Shown here one piece after another: positions 18,057 through 25,631 of a stretch of DNA of 64,000 nt; position 1 is the stretch's first letter; every line of letters starts with the position of its first letter. The DNA comes from DATARH01 sp963734125 (lineage in GTDB: Bacteria > Pseudomonadota > Alphaproteobacteria > ATCC43930 > CGMCC-115725): NCBI GenBank assembly GCA_963734125.1, contig CAVTGB010000018.1, forward strand, positions 62,001 through 126,000. Reading direction: 5' to 3'. Below the pieces are notes generated by a model that saw nothing but the letters and a program-made list of their open reading frames with translations, was not told the origin of the DNA and ran no database searches. Made by a program: the position numbers and the translations under genes.

Positions 18057-18716
18057 ATGCCACAATCCGCCACCGCGCCTGGGCCGCCCGGGATCGTGAC
18101 GATCGTCGATCATCCGCTGGTGCGCCACAAGCTGTCGTTGATGCGGGCGCAGGACACCAGCACCTCGAAATTCCGCCAATTGATGCGCGAGATTTCGCTT
18201 TTGCTGGGGTATGAGGCGACCCGCGACCTGGCCCTCGAAGAGACCGCTGTCGAGACCCCGCTCGAACGCACCCGCGCCCCGGTCCTCGCCGGCAAAAAGC
18301 TGTGTCTGGTATCGATCCTGCGTGCCGGCAACGGCATCCTCGATGGCATGCTCGATCTGGTGCCGGCGGCGCGGGTCGGGCATATCGGGATCTACCGCGA
18401 GCCGCGCACCCTGCAAGCCATCGAATACTACCTGAAGCTGCCCGACGACCTGCCTGAGCGCGACGTCATCCTGCTCGACCCGATGCTCGCGACCGCCAAT
18501 TCCGCGATAGCAGCGATCTCGAGGCTGGTCGAGGCGCGGGCACGGTCGATCAAGTTCGTCTGCCTGGTCGCCGCCCCGGAAGGCGTCGAAAAATTGCACC
18601 GGATCTTTCCCGGTGTCCCGATCATCACCGCTGCGGTCGACCGCTGCCTCAACGAGCACGGCTATATCCTGCCGGGCCTCGGCGACGCCGGCGACCGGCT
18701 GTTCGGCACAAAATGA
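18057..18716 (+). CDS. upp: Uracil phosphoribosyltransferase
   Basis: 219 residues. It converts uracil and PRPP to UMP plus pyrophosphate in the cytoplasm. The N-terminal VDHPLVRHKLSLMR and the uracil-binding C-terminal block ending GDAGDRLFGTK are diagnostic. The PRPP loop reads DPMLATANSA where most bacterial Upp proteins have DPMLATGGSA. It is the third gene of the URC cluster, 13 bases after the DUF1688 gene with AAGGAAAG upstream of the ATG. In URC organisms this enzyme makes the first intermediate of uracil breakdown, so it may be catabolic here. Confidence 0.92.
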   Translation: MPQSATAPGPPGIVTIVDHPLVRHKLSLMRAQDTSTSKFRQLMREISLLLGYEATRDLALEETAVETPLERTRAPVLAGKKLCLVSILRAGNGILDGMLDLVPAARVGHIGIYREPRTLQAIEYYLKLPDDLPERDVILLDPMLATANSAIAAISRLVEARARSIKFVCLVAAPEGVEKLHRIFPGVPIITAAVDRCLNEHGYILPGLGDAGDRLFGTK

Positions 18717-18729
18717 CCGATCGCCCAGA

Positions 18730-19236
18730 TCACTGCTTGGCGCTGCGCGGATGCAGCCACGGTGCCCGCCGTTCGCGCGCGATCTCGACGAATTTTTGGC
18801 GCTGCGCGGTCGACAGGATCGCCAGGAAATCGAGCGTCTGCGCGGTCGATTCGCGCTGAAACTGGCGCCACTTCTCGGAGGCTTGGTCAAACCGCTGGGT
18901 AATCTGCCCCAGATCGGCGCCGGGCTTGGCCATCTCGTCCCAGGTGCCGGCAATCAGCGGCCTGATCTCCTGGCGCATCGCCTTGCTGCGCGCCTGCATC
19001 GCGGCGACGTAGCGGTCGAATTGGATCCGCTGCTGTGCGCTGAGATCGAGGTCCGCGGCCATTTGCTGATAGCGCTGCTCGGCACTCTCCAACGCGACGG
19101 GTGGATGGAGGCGGGACCATGCCGCGCCGGCGATGAAGAAGACATTGAGCACCAATGAGATAACCAGTAGCCCCACGAAGAGCCGCCGGCGCGGCCACCC
19201 TGTCACCGCGGTCGGACCTGCGGTCGCCGTGCTCAC
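18730..19236 (-). CDS. CpxP/Spy-like periplasmic metal-sensor protein
   Basis: 168 residues from GTG 19236. One N-terminal membrane anchor (RLFVGLLVISLVLNVFFIAG) is followed by a helical periplasmic domain with the LTxxQ-like motifs LDLSAQQRIQF and ILSTAQRQKFVE. This is the 'periplasmic heavy-metal sensor' family related to CpxP, Spy and CnrX. It ends the transcript of an ECF sigma factor and its anti-sigma factor and overlaps the latter by four bases (GTGA). An envelope-stress or metal-sensing loop is likely: CnrX-type proteins sense metal for the CnrY/CnrH pair. Confidence 0.8.
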   Translation of the reverse strand: MSTATAGPTAVTGWPRRRLFVGLLVISLVLNVFFIAGAAWSRLHPPVALESAEQRYQQMAADLDLSAQQRIQFDRYVAAMQARSKAMRQEIRPLIAGTWDEMAKPGADLGQITQRFDQASEKWRQFQRESTAQTLDFLAILSTAQRQKFVEIARERRAPWLHPRSAKQ

Positions 19237-19781
19237 GTCTGCGCACCCCCCGTCAGGTCACGCACGGAGTCGGTTGCGGGGTCGAGCAACTCCTGCAGGA
19301 AGCCATTGTCGCCGGTTTGTTGGGTCTGGGCGAAAGAGCGCGAGGTATCGACGCCGAGCGTGAAGCCGAGCCAGCTGGCCACCGCCATCGCGGCAACGAG
19401 GCTCCCCCAGCCCGCCATGCCGTGCAGCGTCGGCCGGCTTCGATACCGCGGCGCGAAGGGGATGACGACGCCCTGTCGCGCCGCGGCGCCGTCAACCAGC
19501 GCACAGGCGCGCGCGATCGCGGGTTCGGGCATCGATTGCAGCCCCGCCGTCGACGCCGCGAGCCGGCGCGCCGCGGCGATGTCGCCAGCCGCAACCGGAT
19601 CGGCGGCAAGCCAAGCGGCAACGCGCTCGCGATCGTCGGGGTCGAGACGCCCATCCGCGTAGCCGGCGAGGTCGAGAAAGCGCTCGGCCTCGTCCTCGGC
19701 GATGTCGGTGCTGCAGCTGGCCTGCCACAGCGCCGCGCCTGCGCCCGACGGTGGTACCTTCCCGATTTCGTCTCCACTCAT
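19233..19781 (-). CDS. Anti-sigma factor (single-pass)
   Basis: 182 residues. An acidic cytoplasmic N-terminal domain (AERFLDLAGYADGRLDPDDRERVAAWLAADP) resembles anti-sigma factors that lack the Zn-binding HCC motif. A membrane helix follows (GWGSLVAAMAVASWLGFTLG) and then a short periplasmic tail. It lies 74 bases after the ECF sigma gene on the same strand and overlaps the downstream sensor gene. The assignment rests mainly on this context and topology. Confidence 0.72.
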   Translation of the reverse strand: MSGDEIGKVPPSGAGAALWQASCSTDIAEDEAERFLDLAGYADGRLDPDDRERVAAWLAADPVAAGDIAAARRLAASTAGLQSMPEPAIARACALVDGAAARQGVVIPFAPRYRSRPTLHGMAGWGSLVAAMAVASWLGFTLGVDTSRSFAQTQQTGDNGFLQELLDPATDSVRDLTGGAQT

Positions 19782-19855
19782 TTAACGCACTTTCCTCACA
19801 TCCGTTTTACGACGTTAGCAGCGACATCATCCCCACAACCTAAAGGCTATCAATC

Positions 19856-20386
19856 TTACTGAAGATCGGCTTTGAAGTGAGCGCGCAACTTTACCATTGC
19901 CTTGTGATGCGCGCTGCGCACGGTTTGCGCGTCGATGCCGAGCGCGCGCGCGATCTCGGCGACGTCCATTTCCTGGTCGTACAGCATCGCCAGGATCTCG
20001 CGCTGGCGCGGCGACAACAGGGCCTCGGGCAATTTGAGCTTGCGCACCGGCTCGACGAAAGGCACCGCCAGCTGCGCCTCCGGCACCGCCTCGATCGGTA
20101 CCGAATCCGGCCGGCGCCGGCGCATCGCATCACGCGCAGTGCTGCGCGCAACGATCGTCAGCCAGGTCGTCAACGCGGCGCGCGCCGGGTCATAGGTCCG
20201 CAGCAGGCGGAAATCATTCTTGCACAGCCGGACGAAGACCTCCTGCGTCAGATCCTCGATATCGCCCTGGACTGAGGCGATGCCGCGTACCGCGGCGACA
20301 ACGAGGCCGCCATAGCGGCGAACAAACTCCCCCCAGGCTGCGCCCTCGCCGTTCAGCAGCGCGTCGGACAGAGCACCGTGTGCCAA
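19856..20386 (-). CDS. ECF-type RNA polymerase sigma factor
   Basis: 176 residues. Region 2 is visible as DIEDLTQEVFVRLCKNDFRLL, region 4 as LSPRQREILAMLYDQEMDVAEIARALGI with a helix-turn-helix and VRSAHHKAMVKLR. The protein should recruit RNA polymerase to stress promoters once released by the membrane anti-sigma factor encoded next. The start at 20386 is TTG. The upstream spacer to fumarase is only 38 bases, so the operon promoter may lie close to or within the end of the fumarase gene. Confidence 0.88.
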   Translation of the reverse strand: MAHGALSDALLNGEGAAWGEFVRRYGGLVVAAVRGIASVQGDIEDLTQEVFVRLCKNDFRLLRTYDPARAALTTWLTIVARSTARDAMRRRRPDSVPIEAVPEAQLAVPFVEPVRKLKLPEALLSPRQREILAMLYDQEMDVAEIARALGIDAQTVRSAHHKAMVKLRAHFKADLQ

Positions 20387-20424
20387 TCAGCCAGTCCCGC
20401 CGCCGGTGCGCCCACTGCGCATCG

Positions 20425-22038
20425 TCAGGTGAGGGCGGCAAAGAAATCATTGCCCTTGTCGTCGACCACGATAAAGGCGGGGAAATCGACCACCTCGATG
20501 CGCCAGATCGCCTCCATGCCGAGCTCGGGATATTCGAGGAGCTCGACCTTTTTGATGCAATCCTGGGCGAGGCGCGCGGCCGGCCCGCCGATCGAACCGA
20601 GATAGAAGCCGCCGTGTTTTTTGCAGGCTTCGCGGACTTCGGAGCCGCGATTGCCCTTGGCCAGCGTGATGAAGCTGCCGCCCGCCGCCATCAACGGATC
20701 GACATAGCTGTCCATCCTGCCCGCCGTGGTCGGTCCGAACGAGCCCGAGGCATAACCGGCCGGCGTCTTGGCCGGGCCAGCATAGTAGATCGGATGGTCC
20801 TTGACGTATTGCGGGAGCCCCTCGCCGCGCTCGAGCCGCTCCAGGAGCTTGGCATGGGCGATGTCGCGCGCGACGATCAGCGTGCCCGATAGGCTTAGGC
20901 GCGTCCGAATCGGGTATTGCGACAGGGTGCGGCGGATCTCGGCCATCGGCCGCGCGAGGTCGATCTTCACGACGTCGCCCCCCAGCGACTTCTCATCGAG
21001 ATCGGGCAGGTACTGCGCCGGATTGGCTTCGAGCTCCTCGAGAAAGACACCCTCGGCATCGATCTTGCCGAGGATCTGGCGGTCGGCCGAGCATGAGACG
21101 CCGATGCCGATCGGGAGCGAGGCGCCATGGCGCGGCAGGCGGATCACCCGCACGTCGTGGCAGAAATACTTGCCGCCGAATTGCGCGCCGATGCCGAGGT
21201 TGCGGGTCAATTCCAGGACCTCGGCTTCAAAATCGCGATCGCGGTAGGCCTGGCCGTATTTGTTGCCGGCGCTGGGCAGCGTGTCGAGATAGCGGCAGCT
21301 CGCCAGCTTCACGGTCTTCAGGTTCATCTCGGCCGAGGTGCCGCCGATAACGATCGCCAGGTGATAGGGCGGGCAGGCCGCGGTGCCGAGCGTGCGGGCC
21401 TTCTCGTCGATGAATTTGAGCAGCGATTTCGGGTTCAGTACCGCCTTGGTCTGCTGATAGAGAAAGCTCTTGTTGGCCGAGCCGCCGCCCTTGGCGATGA
21501 AGAGGAATTTGTATTCCTCGCCCGGTTCGGCATAGAGGTCGATCTGGGCCGGCAGATTGTCGCCGGTGTTGACCTCCTCGTACATCGACAGCGGCGCGAC
21601 CTGGCTGTACCGCAGATTGGTCTCGGTATAGGTGCGGCGGATCCCTTCGGACAGCGCCGCCGCATCGTCGGCGCCGGTCCACACCCGCTCGCCCTTTTTC
21701 CCCATGACGATCGCGGTGCCGGTGTCCTGGCACATCGGCAACACCTTGCCGGCCGCGATATTGGCGTTCTTCAAGAGGTCGAAGGCGACGAAGCGATCGT
21801 TCCCTGAGGCCTCGGGGTCGTCGAGGATCGCGCGCAATTGCGCCAGATGGCCGGGGCGCAACAGGTGGGCGCTGTCGAGGAAGGCCTGGCGCGCGAGCAG
21901 CGTTAACGCCTCGGGCGCCACCTTGACGATGCGTTCGCCCTCGAAACGGGCGAGCGATACGTGGTCGCCGGTGAGCTTCCGGTAGGGCGTATTATCCTCG
22001 CCCAGCGAAAACAGCTCGTGGAACGCAGCCTCGCTCAT
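20425..22038 (-). CDS. Class I fumarate hydratase (4Fe-4S)
   Basis: 537 residues from ATG 22038, full length for a class I fumarase. The cluster ligands are seen as MCQDTGT (Cys103), TAACPPYHL and GVSCSADR. Other family blocks are GGGSANKSFL, HDVRVIRLPRHGASLP and the C-terminal KKHGGFYLGSIGGPAA. The enzyme interconverts fumarate and malate in the TCA cycle and is oxygen-sensitive. A longer in-frame extension upstream (to 22107) lacks homology. A perfect 30-base inverted repeat lies upstream. Confidence 0.93.
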   Translation of the reverse strand: MSEAAFHELFSLGEDNTPYRKLTGDHVSLARFEGERIVKVAPEALTLLARQAFLDSAHLLRPGHLAQLRAILDDPEASGNDRFVAFDLLKNANIAAGKVLPMCQDTGTAIVMGKKGERVWTGADDAAALSEGIRRTYTETNLRYSQVAPLSMYEEVNTGDNLPAQIDLYAEPGEEYKFLFIAKGGGSANKSFLYQQTKAVLNPKSLLKFIDEKARTLGTAACPPYHLAIVIGGTSAEMNLKTVKLASCRYLDTLPSAGNKYGQAYRDRDFEAEVLELTRNLGIGAQFGGKYFCHDVRVIRLPRHGASLPIGIGVSCSADRQILGKIDAEGVFLEELEANPAQYLPDLDEKSLGGDVVKIDLARPMAEIRRTLSQYPIRTRLSLSGTLIVARDIAHAKLLERLERGEGLPQYVKDHPIYYAGPAKTPAGYASGSFGPTTAGRMDSYVDPLMAAGGSFITLAKGNRGSEVREACKKHGGFYLGSIGGPAARLAQDCIKKVELLEYPELGMEAIWRIEVVDFPAFIVVDDKGNDFFAALT

Positions 22039-22119
22039 GCCGGATTCTCCAACGAATGTCGGGAATGAATGTCGGGCGCAGAATCGTCCTTTCGCGGCCA
22101 GGGTCAAGCGCAGCTCTCA

Positions 22120-22206
22120 AACCGCGTTCCCGGCGAAGGCCGGGACCCATCATGCAGCATCACACCCGTGGACGAGTGGGTCCCGGCCTTCGCCGGGAAC
22201 GCGGTT
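22120..22206. repeat. Perfect 30-bp inverted repeat (REP-like hairpin)
   Basis: Two 30-base arms at 22120-22149 and 22177-22206 are exact reverse complements around a 27-base loop. Each arm contains CCCGGCGAAGGCCGGGACCC, itself a smaller palindrome. The element sits in the 181-base gap between two same-strand genes, so it could end or attenuate transcription or be an inert palindromic repeat. Related but imperfect elements occur at 28108 and 30693. Confidence 0.9.
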
Positions 22207-22219
22207 GATTTGATAGCTG

Positions 22220-22582
22220 CTACACCCCGAAGATCGCGCCGCGAACGTTGACCTCTTCGCCCGCGGCCGGGCCGGCAGCGGTCGGCGCGCTTGGTCCGAC
22301 TGCCTCCTTGATCGTGAAAGGGGTGTCGCGGATCTCCCAGTATCTGCCTTGGCCCCAGATCCCGACCCCGCCGCCCTTGCCGTCCTCGTAATAGCCGTCA
22401 TGCAAATCGACGACGGTCCAGCCGGCCGCGCGCAGCGCCGCCATCGCCTCTACCTCACCGACGCAAAAGAAATCGGTCTTGCCCGCCGCGTCGGCAACAA
22501 TCGGCGGGGTAGCGCGGCTGAGCTTGACCTCTATGCCGGCCGCATCCGGTGGCGCGCCGGTGCGGCGGATGATGAACATCAT
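22220..22582 (-). CDS. Small hypothetical protein
   Basis: 120 residues starting MMFIIRRTGAPPDA at ATG 22582, whose ATGA overlaps the stop of the hydrolase gene upstream. The sequence is soluble, with a central VGEVEAMAALRAAGWTVVDLHDGYYEDGKGG block and an aromatic YWEIRDTPF segment. I do not recognise a family. The tight overlap with the hydrolase and LLM flavoenzyme genes makes a shared transcript likely, so a role in the same pathway is possible. A longer frame upstream is a shadow of the hydrolase gene. Confidence 0.65.
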   Translation of the reverse strand: MMFIIRRTGAPPDAAGIEVKLSRATPPIVADAAGKTDFFCVGEVEAMAALRAAGWTVVDLHDGYYEDGKGGGVGIWGQGRYWEIRDTPFTIKEAVGPSAPTAAGPAAGEEVNVRGAIFGV

Positions 22583-23397
22583 GCTGACGGTTCCTGCAGA
22601 AATCGCGCGACCTGCTCGACGAAGGCGCGCGGCTGTTCCAGTTCGGGGTGGTGCCCGGCCGCCTCGATTGCGGCGAACCGCGCGCCGGGGATCAGCGCGC
22701 TGTAGGCGCGGCCGTAATCCGGCGTGACGATGCCGTCGCCGGCGCCCCACAGCACCATGGTCGGCACGGAGATCCGGCGCAGCCAGTCCTTCAGCTGCGG
22801 GTTGTACATGTGCGGGCGCCAGGCGTAGAGGGCGAGCGCGTCCCAGTTGCGGGCGAGCGTGATCATCTCCGCGTCGCTCATCATATCGTCGATCGCCGCC
22901 TGCCAGCCGAGGCCATAGCTCCCGACCGGCCGCTTGGCCGGATCGTGCCACGCGAGGCGGGTGAGCTCTGCGGGCGAGGTATTGAAGAAATGGACGATGT
23001 CGCGCTCCTCGCGCCCGCCCAGTTTGATGCCGACAGGGTCGACCAGGACCAGCCGGTCGAGCTTTGGATGGCCGCCGGCCGCGACCTCGGCGGCGATCCA
23101 GCCGCCGAACGAAAGCCCGATCATCGTCACCTGGTCGGGCAGCGTGTCGAGGACTTCCCGATAGAGGTGCACGAGATCGTACATCGTGTCGAAATCGTCC
23201 GGCCGCGGCGAGTTGCCAAAGCCGGGAGAGGACGGCGCGATGATGTCGCCATGCGCAGCGAGAAGATCGAGAAACGGCGCCGCCGGGCCGACCGGGTTGA
23301 CGCCGTGGATGAGCAGGATCGGCCGCCGGTCGGCGCCGGTCGGGCTGCACCGCAAGACTTCGAGATCGAGCGGCCCGACGCGCAACCAGCCGGTCAT
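22579..23397 (-). CDS. Alpha/beta-fold hydrolase
   Basis: 272 residues from ATG 23397. The oxyanion region is LIHGVNPVG and the nucleophile elbow GLSFGGW (Ser96). An acid is likely in LWGAGDGIVTPDYG and the catalytic His in AAGHHPELEQP. This fits hydrolases of the MhpC/BphD or epoxide-hydrolase type. It overlaps by four bases both the LLM-type monooxygenase upstream and the small gene downstream. A flavin oxygenase followed by a hydrolase suggests oxidative opening and then hydrolysis of a xenobiotic or terpenoid, which is inference. Confidence 0.85.
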   Translation of the reverse strand: MTGWLRVGPLDLEVLRCSPTGADRRPILLIHGVNPVGPAAPFLDLLAAHGDIIAPSSPGFGNSPRPDDFDTMYDLVHLYREVLDTLPDQVTMIGLSFGGWIAAEVAAGGHPKLDRLVLVDPVGIKLGGREERDIVHFFNTSPAELTRLAWHDPAKRPVGSYGLGWQAAIDDMMSDAEMITLARNWDALALYAWRPHMYNPQLKDWLRRISVPTMVLWGAGDGIVTPDYGRAYSALIPGARFAAIEAAGHHPELEQPRAFVEQVARFLQEPSA

Positions 23398-24596
23398 TTC
23401 GCCGCGGTCGCGCGCTGCGCTTCCCACTGGGCCTCGTCGGCGTCGATCGGCGGTAGGTCCTGCAGTTGCGGCAGGACGTGGCGGGCGGCGAGGGTGAAGC
23501 TCTTTTCCGCCTCGGCGTGGGTCACCAGACCCTGCCGGGTCATCATGATGATGTGGTGGATGCCGCCGACCCGGCGCCGGAATTCCCTGATCTGGCGGGC
23601 GACGGTGTCGGGATTGCCGGCGAACATCTGGCCCTGGCCGACCAGCATTTCGGCGTCGAGATTGGTCGGGCGCGGACGCCCCGAGACGCCAGCGCGCCAC
23701 GCCGCCGGCGCCATCTCGGGCGCCACCGCACCGGGCTGAAACTTGGCGAATTGCGGCGCGCTCTTGATGCTGACGGTGAGGAACCAGGCGATCTTCTGGC
23801 CGATCCGCAGACCCTCTTCGTCGGTGTCGCCGACATAGGCGAAGGCCATGTACGAGAAGCGGTCCTCACCGGGCGGCGGCAGTCCGGACGCCTCGCGCGC
23901 GGCTTTGTAGGCGCCGAAGGCTTGCCTGGTGCGGTCGTAGCCGCCGAAGAGCAGCGTATTGATGATGTTGCGGCGTCCCAATTCGGCGCAGGTCGGCAGG
24001 TCGGACGTTGCGGCCCAGAATTCCGGGCGCGGCTCCTGGTAGGGCCGCGGCCAGATGTTGACATGCGGATGCTGGAAGAACTTGCCCTCCCAGCTGAACG
24101 GCCCGTCGCGCGTCACCAGCGCCTTTTCGATGAGATCGATCGCCTCCCATTCGCGTTCGCGGATGCGCATCGGATTGGCGTCGCCCGAGACCATCTCGGT
24201 CGCGCCCGATTTGACAAAGCCGATTTCGAGCCGGCCCTTCGAGAGAACGTCGATCGTCGCATATTCCTCGGCGATGCGGACGGGATCGGGGCGCACCGTA
24301 ACGAGGGTGCCGAGCGAGAGGATGCGCACGTTCCGGGTCAGCCGCGCGACGACGCCGGTGATGACCGGGCTCGCCGCCCACAGATTGTTGATCCCCGAAT
24401 GATGCTCGTTGGTGACGATGTGGAGCCCCAAATCGTCGCACAGGCGATATTCGTCGAAGATCTCGTCATAGAGCCGGGCGGCGATTTTCGGGTCGCAATA
24501 TTGGTTGGGGAGGCTGGCGCGCACCGATTGGGCCTCGTCGAGCACCTCGGCCGGGACGAAGGGGTAGGGGTTCTCGCAATGGTTCCACAATTCCAT
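23394..24596 (-). CDS. LLM-class (luciferase-like) flavin-dependent monooxygenase
   Basis: 400 residues from ATG 24596. The bacterial luciferase-like TIM barrel is shown by WNHCENPYPF at the start, TNEHHSGINNLWAASP near residue 60, GTLVTVRPDPVRIAEEYATIDVLSKGRLEIGF near 100-130 and GNPDTVARQIREF near the end. Such enzymes use FMNH2 or FAD from a separate reductase, or F420. No reductase is adjacent. The gene leads the three-gene run with the hydrolase and the small protein, and starts four bases after sspB ends. Confidence 0.86.
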   Translation of the reverse strand: MELWNHCENPYPFVPAEVLDEAQSVRASLPNQYCDPKIAARLYDEIFDEYRLCDDLGLHIVTNEHHSGINNLWAASPVITGVVARLTRNVRILSLGTLVTVRPDPVRIAEEYATIDVLSKGRLEIGFVKSGATEMVSGDANPMRIREREWEAIDLIEKALVTRDGPFSWEGKFFQHPHVNIWPRPYQEPRPEFWAATSDLPTCAELGRRNIINTLLFGGYDRTRQAFGAYKAAREASGLPPPGEDRFSYMAFAYVGDTDEEGLRIGQKIAWFLTVSIKSAPQFAKFQPGAVAPEMAPAAWRAGVSGRPRPTNLDAEMLVGQGQMFAGNPDTVARQIREFRRRVGGIHHIIMMTRQGLVTHAEAEKSFTLAARHVLPQLQDLPPIDADEAQWEAQRATAAK

Positions 24597-24600
24597 GCCG

Positions 24601-25107
24601 CTACCCTTTCGCGAGGCGATCTGCCGGCTTAGCGCTTGCGGAAGCTGTCGAGGGCGACGACCTCCCGGAGGGCCGCTCCGGCGGTTTTTCAGTCGGGGCG
24701 GGGGCTGCCGCGACCGGCGCCGGGAGGGTGCCGGATGTCGCCGGCGCCGCCTCCGGAACCGCGAATTCGAGCGCGAAATTGACCGATGGGTCGGCAAAAC
24801 TGCGGACCGCCGCGAACGGGATCACCAGGCGTTCGAGCTGCTTTTGAAAGCTGAGCGTCACGGAAAAGCCGATCTCGGTAATTTCGAGATCCCAGAACTG
24901 ATGCTGCAGCACGATCGTCATCTCGTCGGGGTATCTCTCGCGCAGATGGTCGGGGATGACGACCCCGGGCAGCCGGGTGGCAAAGCCGATATAGAAATGG
25001 TGGGCGCTCCGGAGCCCGTCGCGCGCCGCTTGCCGGAGCGCGTCGCGCACCACCCCGCGCAGCGCGCCTTCGACCATCTTCTCGTAGTGGAACAGATCCT
25101 GCGCCAT
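24601..25107 (-). CDS. sspB: SspB family ClpXP adaptor
   Basis: 168 residues from ATG 25107. The alphaproteobacterial SspB fold is seen in YEKMVEGALRGVVRDAL, GLRSAHHFYIGF, LPDHLRERYPDEMTIVLQHQFWDL and FSVTLSFQKQLERL. A Pro/Ala-rich linker follows, and the tail is the XB-like peptide that docks on ClpX. SspB delivers ssrA-tagged proteins to ClpXP. The ssrA gene itself lies directly upstream on the same strand, so tag and adaptor genes are neighbours. Confidence 0.9.
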   Translation of the reverse strand: MAQDLFHYEKMVEGALRGVVRDALRQAARDGLRSAHHFYIGFATRLPGVVIPDHLRERYPDEMTIVLQHQFWDLEITEIGFSVTLSFQKQLERLVIPFAAVRSFADPSVNFALEFAVPEAAPATSGTLPAPVAAAPAPTEKPPERPSGRSSPSTASASAKPADRLAKG

Positions 25108-25149
25108 CGCCGCTTGGCCGCGGTGCCCCTCCCGAAAAGGGTGAAGTGA

Positions 25150-25488
25150 GGGGCTTCTGTTGCCCGGTGCCCCTCGGACCGCGAGTTACCTGTTAGCTTC
25201 ACCCCGTTAAGGGTTAGGCCGCAAGCGCCTCTGTTGCGAAGTTATCGTTCGCAGCTAGGTTTGTGACCCGATAACGGTGGTATCATGCCGAGCGACGGTT
25301 TTACCTTTACCACGCGCGTCGAGCCTATTTCGCCCCCATGAGCCGCCGGCTTGCGAACGATTCGCTGGGCCGGCGGGAATTGGTGGAGGCGCCGGGTACC
25401 GCCCCCGGGTCCGCAACGCTTATTCCGTAAGCCGTTTATCGCCATAGTCGGTTGCCCGACGCGGAAGATATAGGGTGCTGTCGGCGCG
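25150..25488 (-). ncRNA. ssrA: Transfer-messenger RNA, circularly permuted two-piece form
   Basis: Read on the minus strand, the acceptor piece comes first and ends GGCGCCTCCACCA with CCA at 25381. A short spacer to be processed out follows. The coding piece begins GGGGGCGAAATAGGCTC at 25337. Its first seven bases pair with CGCCTCC of the acceptor piece, with one G-U pair. The tag frame reads GCG AAC GAT AAC TTC GCA ACA GAG GCG CTT GCG GCC TAA, that is (A)ANDNFATEALAA, ending in the LAA degron. This layout is the known alphaproteobacterial permuted ssrA. The outer ends are approximate to 10-15 bases. It rescues stalled ribosomes. Confidence 0.9.
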
Positions 25489-25498
25489 AAGCGCAATC

Positions 25499-25617
25499 GT
25501 GCGTCCTTCGAGACAGCCGCTTCGCGGCTTCCTCAGGACGACGATTGGTTCTTTATGCCATCAACAATATTCCTCATGCTGAGGAGCGCCCATAGGGCGC
25601 GTCTCGAAGCACGCAGG
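25499..25617. repeat. Intergenic inverted repeat pair
   Basis: A CTTCGAGAC...TCCTCAG block near 25505-25536 is matched in inverted orientation by CTGAGGAGCGCC...GTCTCGAAG near 25580-25612. Each contains its own small hairpin (GCCGCTTCGCGGC; GCGCCCATAGGGCGC). This looks like a dispersed palindromic repeat family of alphaproteobacterial genomes. It lies between ssrA and thyX and could act as a terminator. Confidence 0.7.
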
Positions 25618-25631
25618 TTGTTGGTGCAGCG

